From positions 1 through 29,827 of IMG/VR virus record IMGVR_UViG_3300028837_000440: DNA of 29,827 nucleotides; one strand, written 5' to 3'. The notes under the pieces were generated by a model that worked only from the letters and a program-made list of their open reading frames with translations, was not told where the DNA came from and did not search any database. Every line of letters starts with the position of its first letter. Position 1 is the first letter of the stretch. The DNA is from a virus. The translations under genes were made by a program, and so were the position numbers. Below, piece by piece: positions 12,944-18,120 of this stretch.

Positions 12944-13162
12944 CTATACAAATTGTGGTTTATAGGGCATTTCCCCACTTCTTATTAAATCAAGGTATTT
13001 GCGGGCACACTTGAAGCTACATACACCAATAAACTTAGCATTCTGAGGGCGATAACCTGCAAACTCGCCACAGATATTACAATAATAGGGAGCATAATCT
13101 ATTGCCCACATACTAGCAACAGAAGGCTCATCCCAATATTCTATCTTCTTATTTACTGCCAT
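12944..13162 (-). CDS. Small zinc-ribbon protein
   Basis: Seventy-two residues with SD AAAGGGGG. Cysteine pairs CNIC (28-31) and CSFKC (48-52) form a zinc ribbon of the type that ends in a helix (CARKYLDLIRSG). It probably binds DNA or a protein partner; the role is unknown. The spacer before it is an uninterrupted version of the one that carries the inserted RNA element upstream of the Toprim gene. Confidence 0.6.
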   Translation of the reverse strand: MAVNKKIEYWDEPSVASMWAIDYAPYYCNICGEFAGYRPQNAKFIGVCSFKCARKYLDLIRSGEMPYKPQFV

Positions 13163-13182
13163 TAGATACCCCCTTTATTTGA

Positions 13183-13205
13183 TACTCATATAATAGACTA
13201 GGATT
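13183..13205 (-). repeat. Spacer repeat C, copy 1
   Basis: Matches 14316-14338 at 22 of 23 positions. On the minus strand it runs from the last codons and stop of one gene into TATTATATGAGTA. It follows the stop of the Toprim gene here, and of the small gene at 14331-14489 in the other copy. Confidence 0.7.
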
Positions 13206-14088
13206 TAAGCCCTTTGATAAGCTCGTCAATTTGCTTGCGTTCGGCTTCCTGTTGATTGTAGGCTTCTTCCCACTTTTCTTCGTCTTTTTCAAGGTCTATC
13301 TCATCTCTAATAAGGTCAGAGATAAATCGTGGTTCCAGTGCGTCAAGTTCCCAAGACTCATCTCCATATTCTGACACATATTTGGCGTATCTTGAGTCGG
13401 TCATCTTGGCTGGGTTAGGCGGCGGGCTTTGTTCTTCTATCTGTTCCATTGTCAAGGCTATTCTGCGGACTTCTAGGTTTGTTTTATAGCCACTAAATAG
13501 GTTAAGCCTATCCTCAATATCTCTAGTCATATCAATGCCACTGGGGTCGTGGTCGCCCAAGTGGAGGATAATTGTATCTTGCCCACCTTTGTCATATTTT
13601 AGTATTCGGCGATAGGCTGTTGCCCACATTTCAGAGTCGGATACATAACCCCTACAAGAAAAGAAAGGTATATCATTCTCTTGGCAAATAGCCTCAATCA
13701 CACCGACAAGGGCATCCTTCTCAATCCAGACTTCAAGGCGTTTATTCTGATTAGCCCATAAATCCCGATGGTAACTATCCCTCGCCGTTTCCAGTATATC
13801 TTGGGGTTTGTCCCAGCTAGATAATTTACGCAGAAAGCGAGTCCTATCTTCAATGGCGTTCCAGTCTATTAACCCAGCCCGCCTAGCATCGCTTACGATA
13901 TTGCCTAGTTTGTTATAATTCTTGTCCGTGTTTGCTAGTAATCCCCTAGCCACGAACTGATAGTAAAGCTGGCGTAGGGTCAGGCTGAAACCTTGTTGCT
14001 GATAATCCCCTACAATCTTGATAGCATCTGTAATAATGGCAATAGTATCAACCCTGAAGTTCTTATGCTCATATTTTACTAGTGGCAT
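13198..14088 (-). CDS. Topo VI-A/Spo11-like Toprim protein (Mini-A type)
   Basis: This 296-residue protein has an N-terminal winged-helix-like region containing SLTLRQLYYQ (35-44), whose Tyr42/Tyr43 match the position of the DNA-cleaving tyrosine of Topo VI-A/Spo11. A Toprim domain follows with Glu123 (WIEKDA) and the DxD motif in LHLGDHDPSG (D179, D181), the metal-binding signature. The C-terminal third is charged and helical. No GHKL ATPase (Topo VI-B) gene lies nearby, so it matches the stand-alone Mini-A group. It could make double-strand breaks, or be a nuclease. SD AAGGGGG. The start is preceded by 242 noncoding bases. Confidence 0.75.
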   Translation of the reverse strand: MPLVKYEHKNFRVDTIAIITDAIKIVGDYQQQGFSLTLRQLYYQFVARGLLANTDKNYNKLGNIVSDARRAGLIDWNAIEDRTRFLRKLSSWDKPQDILETARDSYHRDLWANQNKRLEVWIEKDALVGVIEAICQENDIPFFSCRGYVSDSEMWATAYRRILKYDKGGQDTIILHLGDHDPSGIDMTRDIEDRLNLFSGYKTNLEVRRIALTMEQIEEQSPPPNPAKMTDSRYAKYVSEYGDESWELDALEPRFISDLIRDEIDLEKDEEKWEEAYNQQEAERKQIDELIKGLKS

Positions 14089-14093
14089 TTCTC

Positions 14094-14111
14094 TACCCCC
14101 TTATACTTGAT
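14094..14111 (-). repeat. SD-leader repeat D, copy 1
   Basis: Eighteen bases identical to 14494-14511. On the minus strand it reads ATCAAGTATAAGGGGGTA and supplies the SD for the Toprim gene. The other copy serves the gene at 14331-14489. Shorter relatives precede the genes starting at 13162 and 14897. Confidence 0.7.
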
Positions 14112-14112
14112 A

Positions 14113-14315
14113 TACTTTAGTCTATTTAGCTTGAATATAGTATTTCTTATTTTACTTTATTTAATACTCCTTAATCTCTCAATACTGGGCTAGTAGCCTG
14201 TCGCCACAATGAGTATACCTTTTCGGTTGGCTAATCAACTACTGTTGTCCCAGGTTATGTCTCACAGCCCCGATATTGCTATTTGAGGTAGCCCAGTATT
14301 CAACTATTAAGGTTC
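14113..14315 (-). ncRNA. Structured noncoding element inserted in a spacer
   Basis: No gene is seen in this 203-base stretch. AATACTGGGCTA at 14181-14192 pairs perfectly with TAGCCCAGTATT at 14289-14300, a 12-bp stem closing a 96-base internal region that holds smaller stems (GTTG/CAAC and ACC-GAAAA-GGT on the minus strand). The part at 14113-14180 is very A+T rich. The flanks (repeats C and D) form a continuous spacer elsewhere (13166-13205), and TACT occurs at both junctions (14113-14116, 14316-14319), as if the element had been inserted. It could be a regulatory leader of the Toprim gene or an independent RNA. Confidence 0.5.
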
Positions 14316-14338
14316 TACTCATATAATAAACTAGGATT
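14316..14338 (-). repeat. Spacer repeat C, copy 2
   Basis: Differs from 13183-13205 at one position of 23. It covers the stop of the gene at 14331-14489 and ends at the junction with the structured element. Confidence 0.7.
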
Positions 14339-14489
14339 CAGTTAGTAGCTCCATACATTTATGACATACATTACAAGCTGGTGGCTTGGTCAATTTGGGC
14401 TTTGTGGCATTGGGGTTATAATCGTATACCTCACCACATTTTGCCCATTTGTGAACTTCAAGATTCCTACAAACATATACTCTTATCAT
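14331..14489 (-). CDS. Small Cys-rich protein
   Basis: Fifty-two residues from ATG at 14489 with SD GGGGGTAGG. Cysteines at C7, C18 and the CNVCHKC group at 39-45 suggest a metal site. The N-terminal VCRNLEVHKWAKCGEVYDYN resembles rubredoxin-like or zinc-ribbon knuckles. Function unknown. Its leader is a copy of repeat D and its end lies in repeat C. Confidence 0.55.
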   Translation of the reverse strand: MIRVYVCRNLEVHKWAKCGEVYDYNPNATKPKLTKPPACNVCHKCMELLTES

Positions 14490-14493
14490 TTCC

Positions 14494-14511
14494 TACCCCC
14501 TTATACTTGAT
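14494..14511 (-). repeat. SD-leader repeat D, copy 2
   Basis: Eighteen bases identical to 14094-14111, exactly 400 bases away. It provides the SD of the gene at 14331-14489. Confidence 0.7.
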
Positions 14512-14520
14512 GGCTATAGC

Positions 14521-14730
14521 TTAATCAAATACCTTGGTTATAGCTTCGCTTATTGTTAAATAATGGTTTTCATCCATAAGTTTTACCGCTTCACTTGCGA
14601 CCCAGCGAGCTTCACCAACTGTATATTCCATATCTCGCAAGGTATCAAACACCTCAACATACCGAGGGTCTTTGCGACCACTTTTTGTGTTCAACCGACC
14701 ACGATTTGTGTTCATCTGATAGTGTCCCAT
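14521..14730 (-). CDS. Small phage protein, unknown
   Basis: Sixty-nine residues, ATG overlapping the upstream stop (TAATG). A basic start (MGHYQMNTNRGRLNTKSGRKD) is followed by helices (YVEVFDTLRDMEYTVGEARW, ASEAVKLMDENHYLTISEAI). The helical part could be a small HTH, but no clear match is seen. Confidence 0.5.
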   Translation of the reverse strand: MGHYQMNTNRGRLNTKSGRKDPRYVEVFDTLRDMEYTVGEARWVASEAVKLMDENHYLTISEAITKVFD

Positions 14731-14897
14731 TATTTTGCCACCTCACCGCATTTTATCGGTTTGATTAGATTACCCTCTGTATAAACTGCCATTAGGGAAT
14801 GATGATGCTTTTTATCGCAATCAAGGCAGAGATATAATCCGTGAAGATTGACCGCCCTATCACCTATATTTAATTGCTTACCACAACCCTGTTTCAT
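14730..14897 (-). CDS. Small Cys/His protein
   Basis: Fifty-five residues from ATG at 14897 with SD AAGGGGG. C5, the CLDC pair at 24-27 and the His cluster KKHHHS just after suggest zinc binding, with a further Cys near residue 50. It overlaps the next minus-strand gene by TAATG. Function unknown. Confidence 0.55.
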   Translation of the reverse strand: MKQGCGKQLNIGDRAVNLHGLYLCLDCDKKHHHSLMAVYTEGNLIKPIKCGEVAK

Positions 14898-14927
14898 CTC
14901 AATCCCCCTTATAACTTGTTGGGTTAT

Positions 14928-15125
14928 TTAATCCCACCCCAGCCGAGCATCTTGCCAACCGTGTGCTCGTCCACTCAGTTCATAAAGTTTGTCAGAGTGT
15001 TTTTCATCTATATGTCGCCATATTGCCCATTCCATTCTAGTATGATGTCCACACTCAAGGCATTTATAATGTATATTATCTTTGTCTAAATCATAGAGGG
15101 AGTTTATTGCTTCCCAGAATTTCAT
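14928..15125 (-). CDS. Small C2H2 zinc-finger protein
   Basis: Sixty-five residues from ATG at 15125, which follows AAGGGGGATAAA; the upstream in-frame ATG at 15140 precedes that SD. The finger is KCLECGHHTRMEWAIWRHID then EKH: C-x2-C and two or three His at the expected spacing. A C-terminal basic-aromatic tail follows (GRAHGWQDARLGWD). It is the first gene of the minus-strand operon, 30 bases from its promoter, so it may regulate it. Confidence 0.6.
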   Translation of the reverse strand: MKFWEAINSLYDLDKDNIHYKCLECGHHTRMEWAIWRHIDEKHSDKLYELSGRAHGWQDARLGWD

Positions 15126-15142
15126 TTTATCCCCCTTCATGT

Positions 15143-15250
15143 TTAATTAGCTACAGAATAGCATAGTATTGTGTGTGTGTCAATATAATCGTGGCGGAAT
15201 GTCGGCAGTTTAGGGTAATCGCCCATACCTACAAGCTCTCCCATACTCAT
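15143..15250 (-). CDS. Doubtful 35-residue ORF over promoter region
   Basis: An open frame on the minus strand (MSMGELVGMGDYPKLPTFRH and on) runs through the minus-strand promoter. It lacks a clear SD. It may be real, with its own start upstream, or chance. Confidence 0.2.
   Translation of the reverse strand: MSMGELVGMGDYPKLPTFRHDYIDTHTILCYSVAN
15155..15183 (-). promoter_or_regulatory. Promoter of the minus-strand cluster
   Basis: On the minus strand TTGACA (15178-15183) is followed by 17 bases and TATTCT (15155-15160). Transcription would begin near 15148, giving a short leader with the SD AAGGGGG before the zinc-finger gene at 15125. It is divergent from the promoter at 15287-15315. Confidence 0.65.
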
Positions 15251-15263
15251 TTATTCATACATA

Positions 15264-15286
15264 TTGACAAGTAATGCTATTACAAC
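15264..15286. promoter_or_regulatory. Operator-like sequence between divergent promoters
   Basis: TTGACAAGTAAT (15264-15275) is identical to 1473-1484 at the early promoter. It continues as GTAAT-GCT-ATTAC, a small palindrome, and then ACTTGACA of the next -35 box. Placement next to both leaderless promoters suggests a common regulator binding site. Confidence 0.4.
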
Positions 15287-15315
15287 TTGACAACTAAAGG
15301 ATTATCTTATATACT
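15287..15315 (+). promoter_or_regulatory. Leaderless-type sigma-70 promoter
   Basis: TTGACA at 15287-15292, 17 bases, TATACT at 15310-15315. The GTG start of the next gene is at 15322, six bases after the -10 box, the same spacing as at 1501/1508. No SD is present, so the start codon is probably the first base or so of the mRNA. Confidence 0.7.
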
Positions 15316-15321
15316 AATAGG

Positions 15322-15492
15322 GTGACTAAGCAAGAAGAAATACCCCAATTCAAAACATTAGAAGAAGAGAAGGCATATTGGGAGGCTAGGGGTCCCTTTG
15401 GAATTGAAGCCCAACAAGAAGAGATAAAGGAGGAAAACCCTTTAGTAACGCAATCAAAGAGTGGGTTTTCTGGCATTATGCAAGGTAAATAA
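15322..15492 (+). CDS. Antitoxin-like small protein, leaderless
   Basis: Fifty-six residues starting at GTG 15322, with no SD and the promoter six bases upstream. The N-terminal EIPQFKTLEEEKAYWEARGP resembles the opening of BrnA/CopG-type antitoxins (proline, Phe-Lys, acidic run, Trp). The usual ribbon-helix-helix is not evident, and the C-terminal half is polar (QQEEIKEENPLVTQSKSG). No toxin gene is adjacent; the next gene is an HNH protein. It may be an anti-toxin decoy, a regulator of the nearby operator, or unrelated. Confidence 0.5.
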   Translation: MTKQEEIPQFKTLEEEKAYWEARGPFGIEAQQEEIKEENPLVTQSKSGFSGIMQGK

Positions 15493-15514
15493 AACTATGG
15501 TGGCGGAATAAGTA

Positions 15515-15892
15515 ATGCCTTATACGGACATAGAAAAGCGTAGGGAGAACCAACGAGAATACTATCAACGACACCGCAGTGAGAGATTAGCTTATCGCAA
15601 GTCTCATCGTGCCATTGATAGGGAGACTTGGAGGCGTTGGGCTATAGCCAACCCCGAGCAGCGTATGGCTCACTTACGCAAATACAAAGCTGAGCACCCA
15701 GAATATACCAGGATATATCAAGGGACTAAATATAGAAGAACAGCCAAACGGGGGCTTCTTGAGATATGCAATTGTGGCGAGGTGGTAGGATTACACGTTC
15801 ACCACAAAGATGGCGATAACCATAATGGCGAATTAGCAAACTTGGAGTGGTTATGTCCTTCTTGTCATAGCAAGGTGCATGCAAATCCCTAG
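15515..15892 (+). CDS. HNH endonuclease
   Basis: This 125-residue protein has a very basic N-terminal 70 residues made of Arg/Tyr-rich helices (RRENQREYYQRHRSERLAYR), typical of phage HNH proteins. The HNH core is at about 85-123: CNCGE, VHHKDGDNHNGELANLEWLC, then CPSCHSKVH. It is likely a free-standing homing endonuclease or DNA-nicking enzyme. The SD is weak. It is followed by a 198-base region without a clear gene. Confidence 0.75.
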   Translation: MPYTDIEKRRENQREYYQRHRSERLAYRKSHRAIDRETWRRWAIANPEQRMAHLRKYKAEHPEYTRIYQGTKYRRTAKRGLLEICNCGEVVGLHVHHKDGDNHNGELANLEWLCPSCHSKVHANP

Positions 15893-16090
15893 CGTATTAT
15901 GAAGGGGGAGCATCTTATGGGTATAGAGTCCTGTAGGGTTCTTCCCCCCGGTAGAGTGGGAGAGATATGATGGTGGGGTGAGGCTATTAAGAAGCTCTAA
16001 TGGTGAGGTAATGTTTACAAGGCGAAGGAAATACAGTAGCACTAGGCTCACCAGCCCCATTGTATAAAACACACTAGGATAGAAACCTAG
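15893..16090 (+). promoter_or_regulatory. Noncoding region with long-range stem
   Basis: Only a doubtful 17-codon frame (15917-15970, MGIESCRVLPPGRVGEI, SD AAGGGGGAG) is present. GGTGAGGCTA at 15977-15986 pairs with TAGGCTCACC at 16043-16052 at nine of ten positions, enclosing small stems such as GTAA/TTAC. Just before the next gene CTAGG (about 16074-16078) and CCTAG (16086-16090) form a hairpin that ends at the start codon. The region may be a structured RNA downstream of the HNH gene. I see no group I intron core. Confidence 0.4.
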
Positions 16091-16258
16091 ATGAATAGAT
16101 TAGATATAATTTTAGAAAGTAGACCTGCCAATCAAGTAGAAATTGAAAAGAAGTTTATCCGTCTTTTACTTGAAAACTGGGATGGTACGGGTTCTTTTGT
16201 AGAGTATTTGATGATTACCCTACCTGTGATGTGGGATAGATATGTTAAGTTAAACTGA
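16091..16258 (+). CDS. Small phage protein, unknown
   Basis: Fifty-five residues (MNRLDIILESRPANQVEIEK and on). Helical, with a hydrophobic C-terminal segment (FVEYLMITLPVMWDRYVKLN). There is no good SD. The ATG directly follows a hairpin (CTAGG/CCTAG), which could limit translation. Composition and the overlap with the next frame support a real gene. Confidence 0.5.
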   Translation: MNRLDIILESRPANQVEIEKKFIRLLLENWDGTGSFVEYLMITLPVMWDRYVKLN

Positions 16259-16299
16259 TGATAAGGAAAGAAGGCGAGCCGTTAAGTCGGCGGGTATAA
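16258..16299 (+). CDS. Possible mini-ORF
   Basis: ATG 16258 overlaps the previous stop (TGATG). The 13-residue frame is MIRKEGEPLSRRV. It ends at the foot of a 7-bp stem (ATACAGC 16300-16306 / GCTGTAT 16326-16332) that lies directly before the SD of the next gene. Confidence 0.3.
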   Translation: MIRKEGEPLSRRV

Positions 16300-16342
16300 A
16301 TACAGCAGATAAAAGGTGGGTGATAGCTGTATAGGAGAAAAT

Positions 16343-16615
16343 ATGTTACTAACTGATGAAGAGATAATACAAGCAATGGATAAAGCTAACGGTGGAAGTG
16401 AATGGCGGGAAGATTGGGAAATAGAGGATGTACTTGAAGAGCAGGATAGGGGTATAGCCAAAGCCCAGTTAAAGAAAGTGGTGGAAGATATTGAGGCAAC
16501 GCAGGATGTAGCAAGAGCACCCGAGGGCGATGTTATTGAGGTTTGGATAGACGGCAAGTATTGGCAATCCCTATTAGAAGAGGTTAGGGGGATAAATGCG
16601 GTTAGAATATGCTAA
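16343..16615 (+). CDS. Small acidic phage protein
   Basis: Ninety residues from ATG 16343 (SD TAGGAGAAA); the upstream in-frame ATG 16316 precedes the SD. The N-terminal LLTDEEIIQAMDKANGG and later GIAKAQLKKVVEDIEA form the plan of a common small phage protein placed near lysis or packaging genes, with helices and an acidic surface. Function is not established to my knowledge. Confidence 0.6.
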   Translation: MLLTDEEIIQAMDKANGGSEWREDWEIEDVLEEQDRGIAKAQLKKVVEDIEATQDVARAPEGDVIEVWIDGKYWQSLLEEVRGINAVRIC

Positions 16616-16760
16616 CGGCGGGGAATGGATACAGCCTCTGCGCAAGGGATACAAACTATGTTGCTGTGATTGTGGGTTAGTGCATAAGTTTGATTTTCGT
16701 GTTTATAAGGGTGCATACAGTTTAGAGTATTTAGGGATAATCGTTCCACGGGACAAGTAA
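16596..16760 (+). CDS. Small Cys-rich phage protein
   Basis: Fifty-four residues from ATG 16596, overlapping the previous gene by 20 bases, SD AGGGGG. The motif GYKLCCCDCGLVHKFDFRVY (about 18-37) with clustered cysteines and a following His is seen in many small phage proteins, probably zinc-binding. Role unknown. Confidence 0.6.
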   Translation: MRLEYANGGEWIQPLRKGYKLCCCDCGLVHKFDFRVYKGAYSLEYLGIIVPRDK

Positions 16761-16782
16761 GACGACATATGGGAAAGGTTAA

Positions 16783-17274
16783 ATGAAACTAACACAAAAA
16801 CGAGTGAATAGTAAAAATTATATCTGGCACGCCTGTATAGACTGTGGAAGGGAAAGGTGGGTTGCTACCTATACTGATGGGACGACAAAGTGGTTTAGGT
16901 GTAAGAGTTGTGGCGGTAAGCAAGCGAGCATGAAGCGTGACATTAAGGGAGAGAATCACCCGGGATGGCAGGGTGGTGGCTATAGGCATAGTCAGGGCTA
17001 TATGATGGTTTACCTAGACCCTAGCGATTCTCTTTACCCTATGGCTAATGGGCTTCATTATGTTCTTGAGCATCGGTTAATGGTGGCAAGGTCGTTGGGT
17101 AGATGTCTTCAGCCTCAAGAAGTAGTCCATCATAAGAATGGTATTAGGGGTGATAATCGCTTAGAGAACCTAGAGTTATTTGACTCCCATAGGCAACATA
17201 TGAGAGAACATTCCCGGGGATACAAGGATGGTTATGAGCAGGGATTGATAGATGGAAGAAGAGCAGCGAAATAA
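16783..17274 (+). CDS. HNH endonuclease with N-terminal zinc finger
   Basis: This 163-residue protein has a zinc ribbon at residues 18-44 (CIDC, CKSC). A segment IKGENHPGWQGGGYRHSQGY then leads to an HNH domain: LHYVLEHRLMVARSLGR, QEVVHHKNGIRGDNRLENLE and the His-rich end SHRQHMREHS. This is the plan of phage HNH homing endonucleases. The C-terminal tail SRGYKDGYEQGLIDGRR shares a Tyr/Gly-repeat motif with the gene at 23108-23356. It lies directly upstream of the terminase genes, where HNH proteins often assist packaging. Confidence 0.8.
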   Translation: MKLTQKRVNSKNYIWHACIDCGRERWVATYTDGTTKWFRCKSCGGKQASMKRDIKGENHPGWQGGGYRHSQGYMMVYLDPSDSLYPMANGLHYVLEHRLMVARSLGRCLQPQEVVHHKNGIRGDNRLENLELFDSHRQHMREHSRGYKDGYEQGLIDGRRAAK

Positions 17275-17821
17275 AAGAAGGTTGACTCAAAAACAGGAAA
17301 CTTTTACACAAAATCTATTTAAGGGTATGACCCAGAGAGAGGCTTGGATTCAGGCTGGCTATTCATCCAATTATGCCCTTTCGCTTGTTGATTCTCATGC
17401 TTGTCGTTTAGCCAATAGAGATAAGATTAAGGCAAGATATGCAGAGCTAACCCAAAAGGCGGAAGACGAGTCCATTGCTACAGTCAAAGAACGTAAGCAG
17501 ATATTAACCGAGATAACCAGAGGCAATTTAACAGACTATCAAGAGACCGGTGCTGATGGCGCCTGGCTAAACATAGGAAAGGAATCACCACATACTAAAG
17601 CGATAGCAGAGATAACCTCAAGGACCAATGAGGATAACTCGGTCATTACTAAGGTCAAACTACACAACCCCATTCAAGCTATTACAGAGCTAAATAAGAT
17701 GGAGAAGGTATACGCTGAAGGTGTGGTTAATGTAGATAACAGGACAGTAAATATAAACGTTGGTTCCGACAAGGCAAAGGAATTAACTGAGAGACTCGTA
17801 GAAGGGGAAAGGACAGAATAG
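17252..17821 (+). CDS. terS: Terminase small subunit
   Basis: This 189-residue protein follows the Terminase_2 pattern. It begins LTQKQETFTQNLFKGMTQRE with AWIQAGYS, an N-terminal HTH used to recognise the packaging site. A helical oligomerisation region follows (KARYAELTQKAEDESIATVK), then ITRGNLTDY, and a beta-like tail near the end (VNVDNRTVNINVG). It would bind phage DNA and recruit the large subunit for packaging. It overlaps the HNH gene by 23 bases and lies about 300 bases before the large subunit gene, with two tiny genes in between. Confidence 0.85.
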   Translation: MEEEQRNKRRLTQKQETFTQNLFKGMTQREAWIQAGYSSNYALSLVDSHACRLANRDKIKARYAELTQKAEDESIATVKERKQILTEITRGNLTDYQETGADGAWLNIGKESPHTKAIAEITSRTNEDNSVITKVKLHNPIQAITELNKMEKVYAEGVVNVDNRTVNINVGSDKAKELTERLVEGERTE

Positions 17822-17823
17822 TA

Positions 17824-17866
17824 GCCACCTGTCAGCCGAAAGGCGGGATTTAGGTATCCTGCTGGC
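17824..17866 (+). promoter_or_regulatory. Small nested hairpin after the small terminase gene
   Basis: GCCA 17824-17827 / TGGC 17863-17866, then CCT / AGG, then GCC-GAAA-GGC (17835-17844) with a GNRA loop can form a nested structure in the spacer. No T-run follows. It could slow ribosomes or protect the mRNA. Confidence 0.3.
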
Positions 17867-17893
17867 AAATAAAGGGACTAAAGGGAGAAAGAA

Positions 17894-17986
17894 ATGACTA
17901 GGTATGTATTCAAGTGGTGGCAGTTGCTAATATGGCAGTTAATATGCGTGGCTGGTGGGATAGCAATAGGGGGAATGTTTCTTTAA
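17894..17986 (+). CDS. Tiny single-helix membrane protein
   Basis: Thirty residues (SD GGGAGAAAG), product MTRYVFKWWQLLIWQLICVA plus GGIAIGGMFL. One membrane helix with GxxxG-like spacing that could mediate helix packing. It precedes another tiny gene. Function unknown. Confidence 0.45.
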   Translation: MTRYVFKWWQLLIWQLICVAGGIAIGGMFL

Positions 17987-17997
17987 AGGAGGGAGCA

Positions 17998-18117
17998 ATG
18001 AGAATCAGGTTATACAGCAACTCGAAAGGAGCTGGATGGATGGGATGGATAGAGAACTGCAAGGGGCAGGTTGCTGGGTTTATTCGCCTTGATGGTTCTG
18101 TAAGCTGGGAATGGTAA
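17998..18117 (+). CDS. 39-residue conserved small protein, copy 1
   Basis: Product of 39 residues with strong SD (AAAGGAGGG): MRIRLYSN, then GAGWMGWIENCKGQVAGFIR and LDGSVSWEW. A closely similar 39-residue gene lies at 21142-21261 after the portal and its neighbours (shared GWMGWIENCK and GFIRLDGS...WEW). Retention of both copies with intact SDs and frames suggests selection. The sequence looks like a small beta-sheet protein; no function is known to me. Confidence 0.65.
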   Translation: MRIRLYSNSKGAGWMGWIENCKGQVAGFIRLDGSVSWEW

Positions 18118-18120
18118 TTA

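Noticed and set aside
14181-14300. Retron msr/msd, because inverted repeats of 12 bp close a 120-base RNA
   Set aside because: No reverse transcriptase gene and no recognisable priming guanosine context is present in the window.
15893-16090. Group I intron or IscB/OMEGA RNA next to the HNH gene
   Set aside because: No conserved group I core is seen, no split gene flanks the region, and the HNH protein is far too small for IscB.
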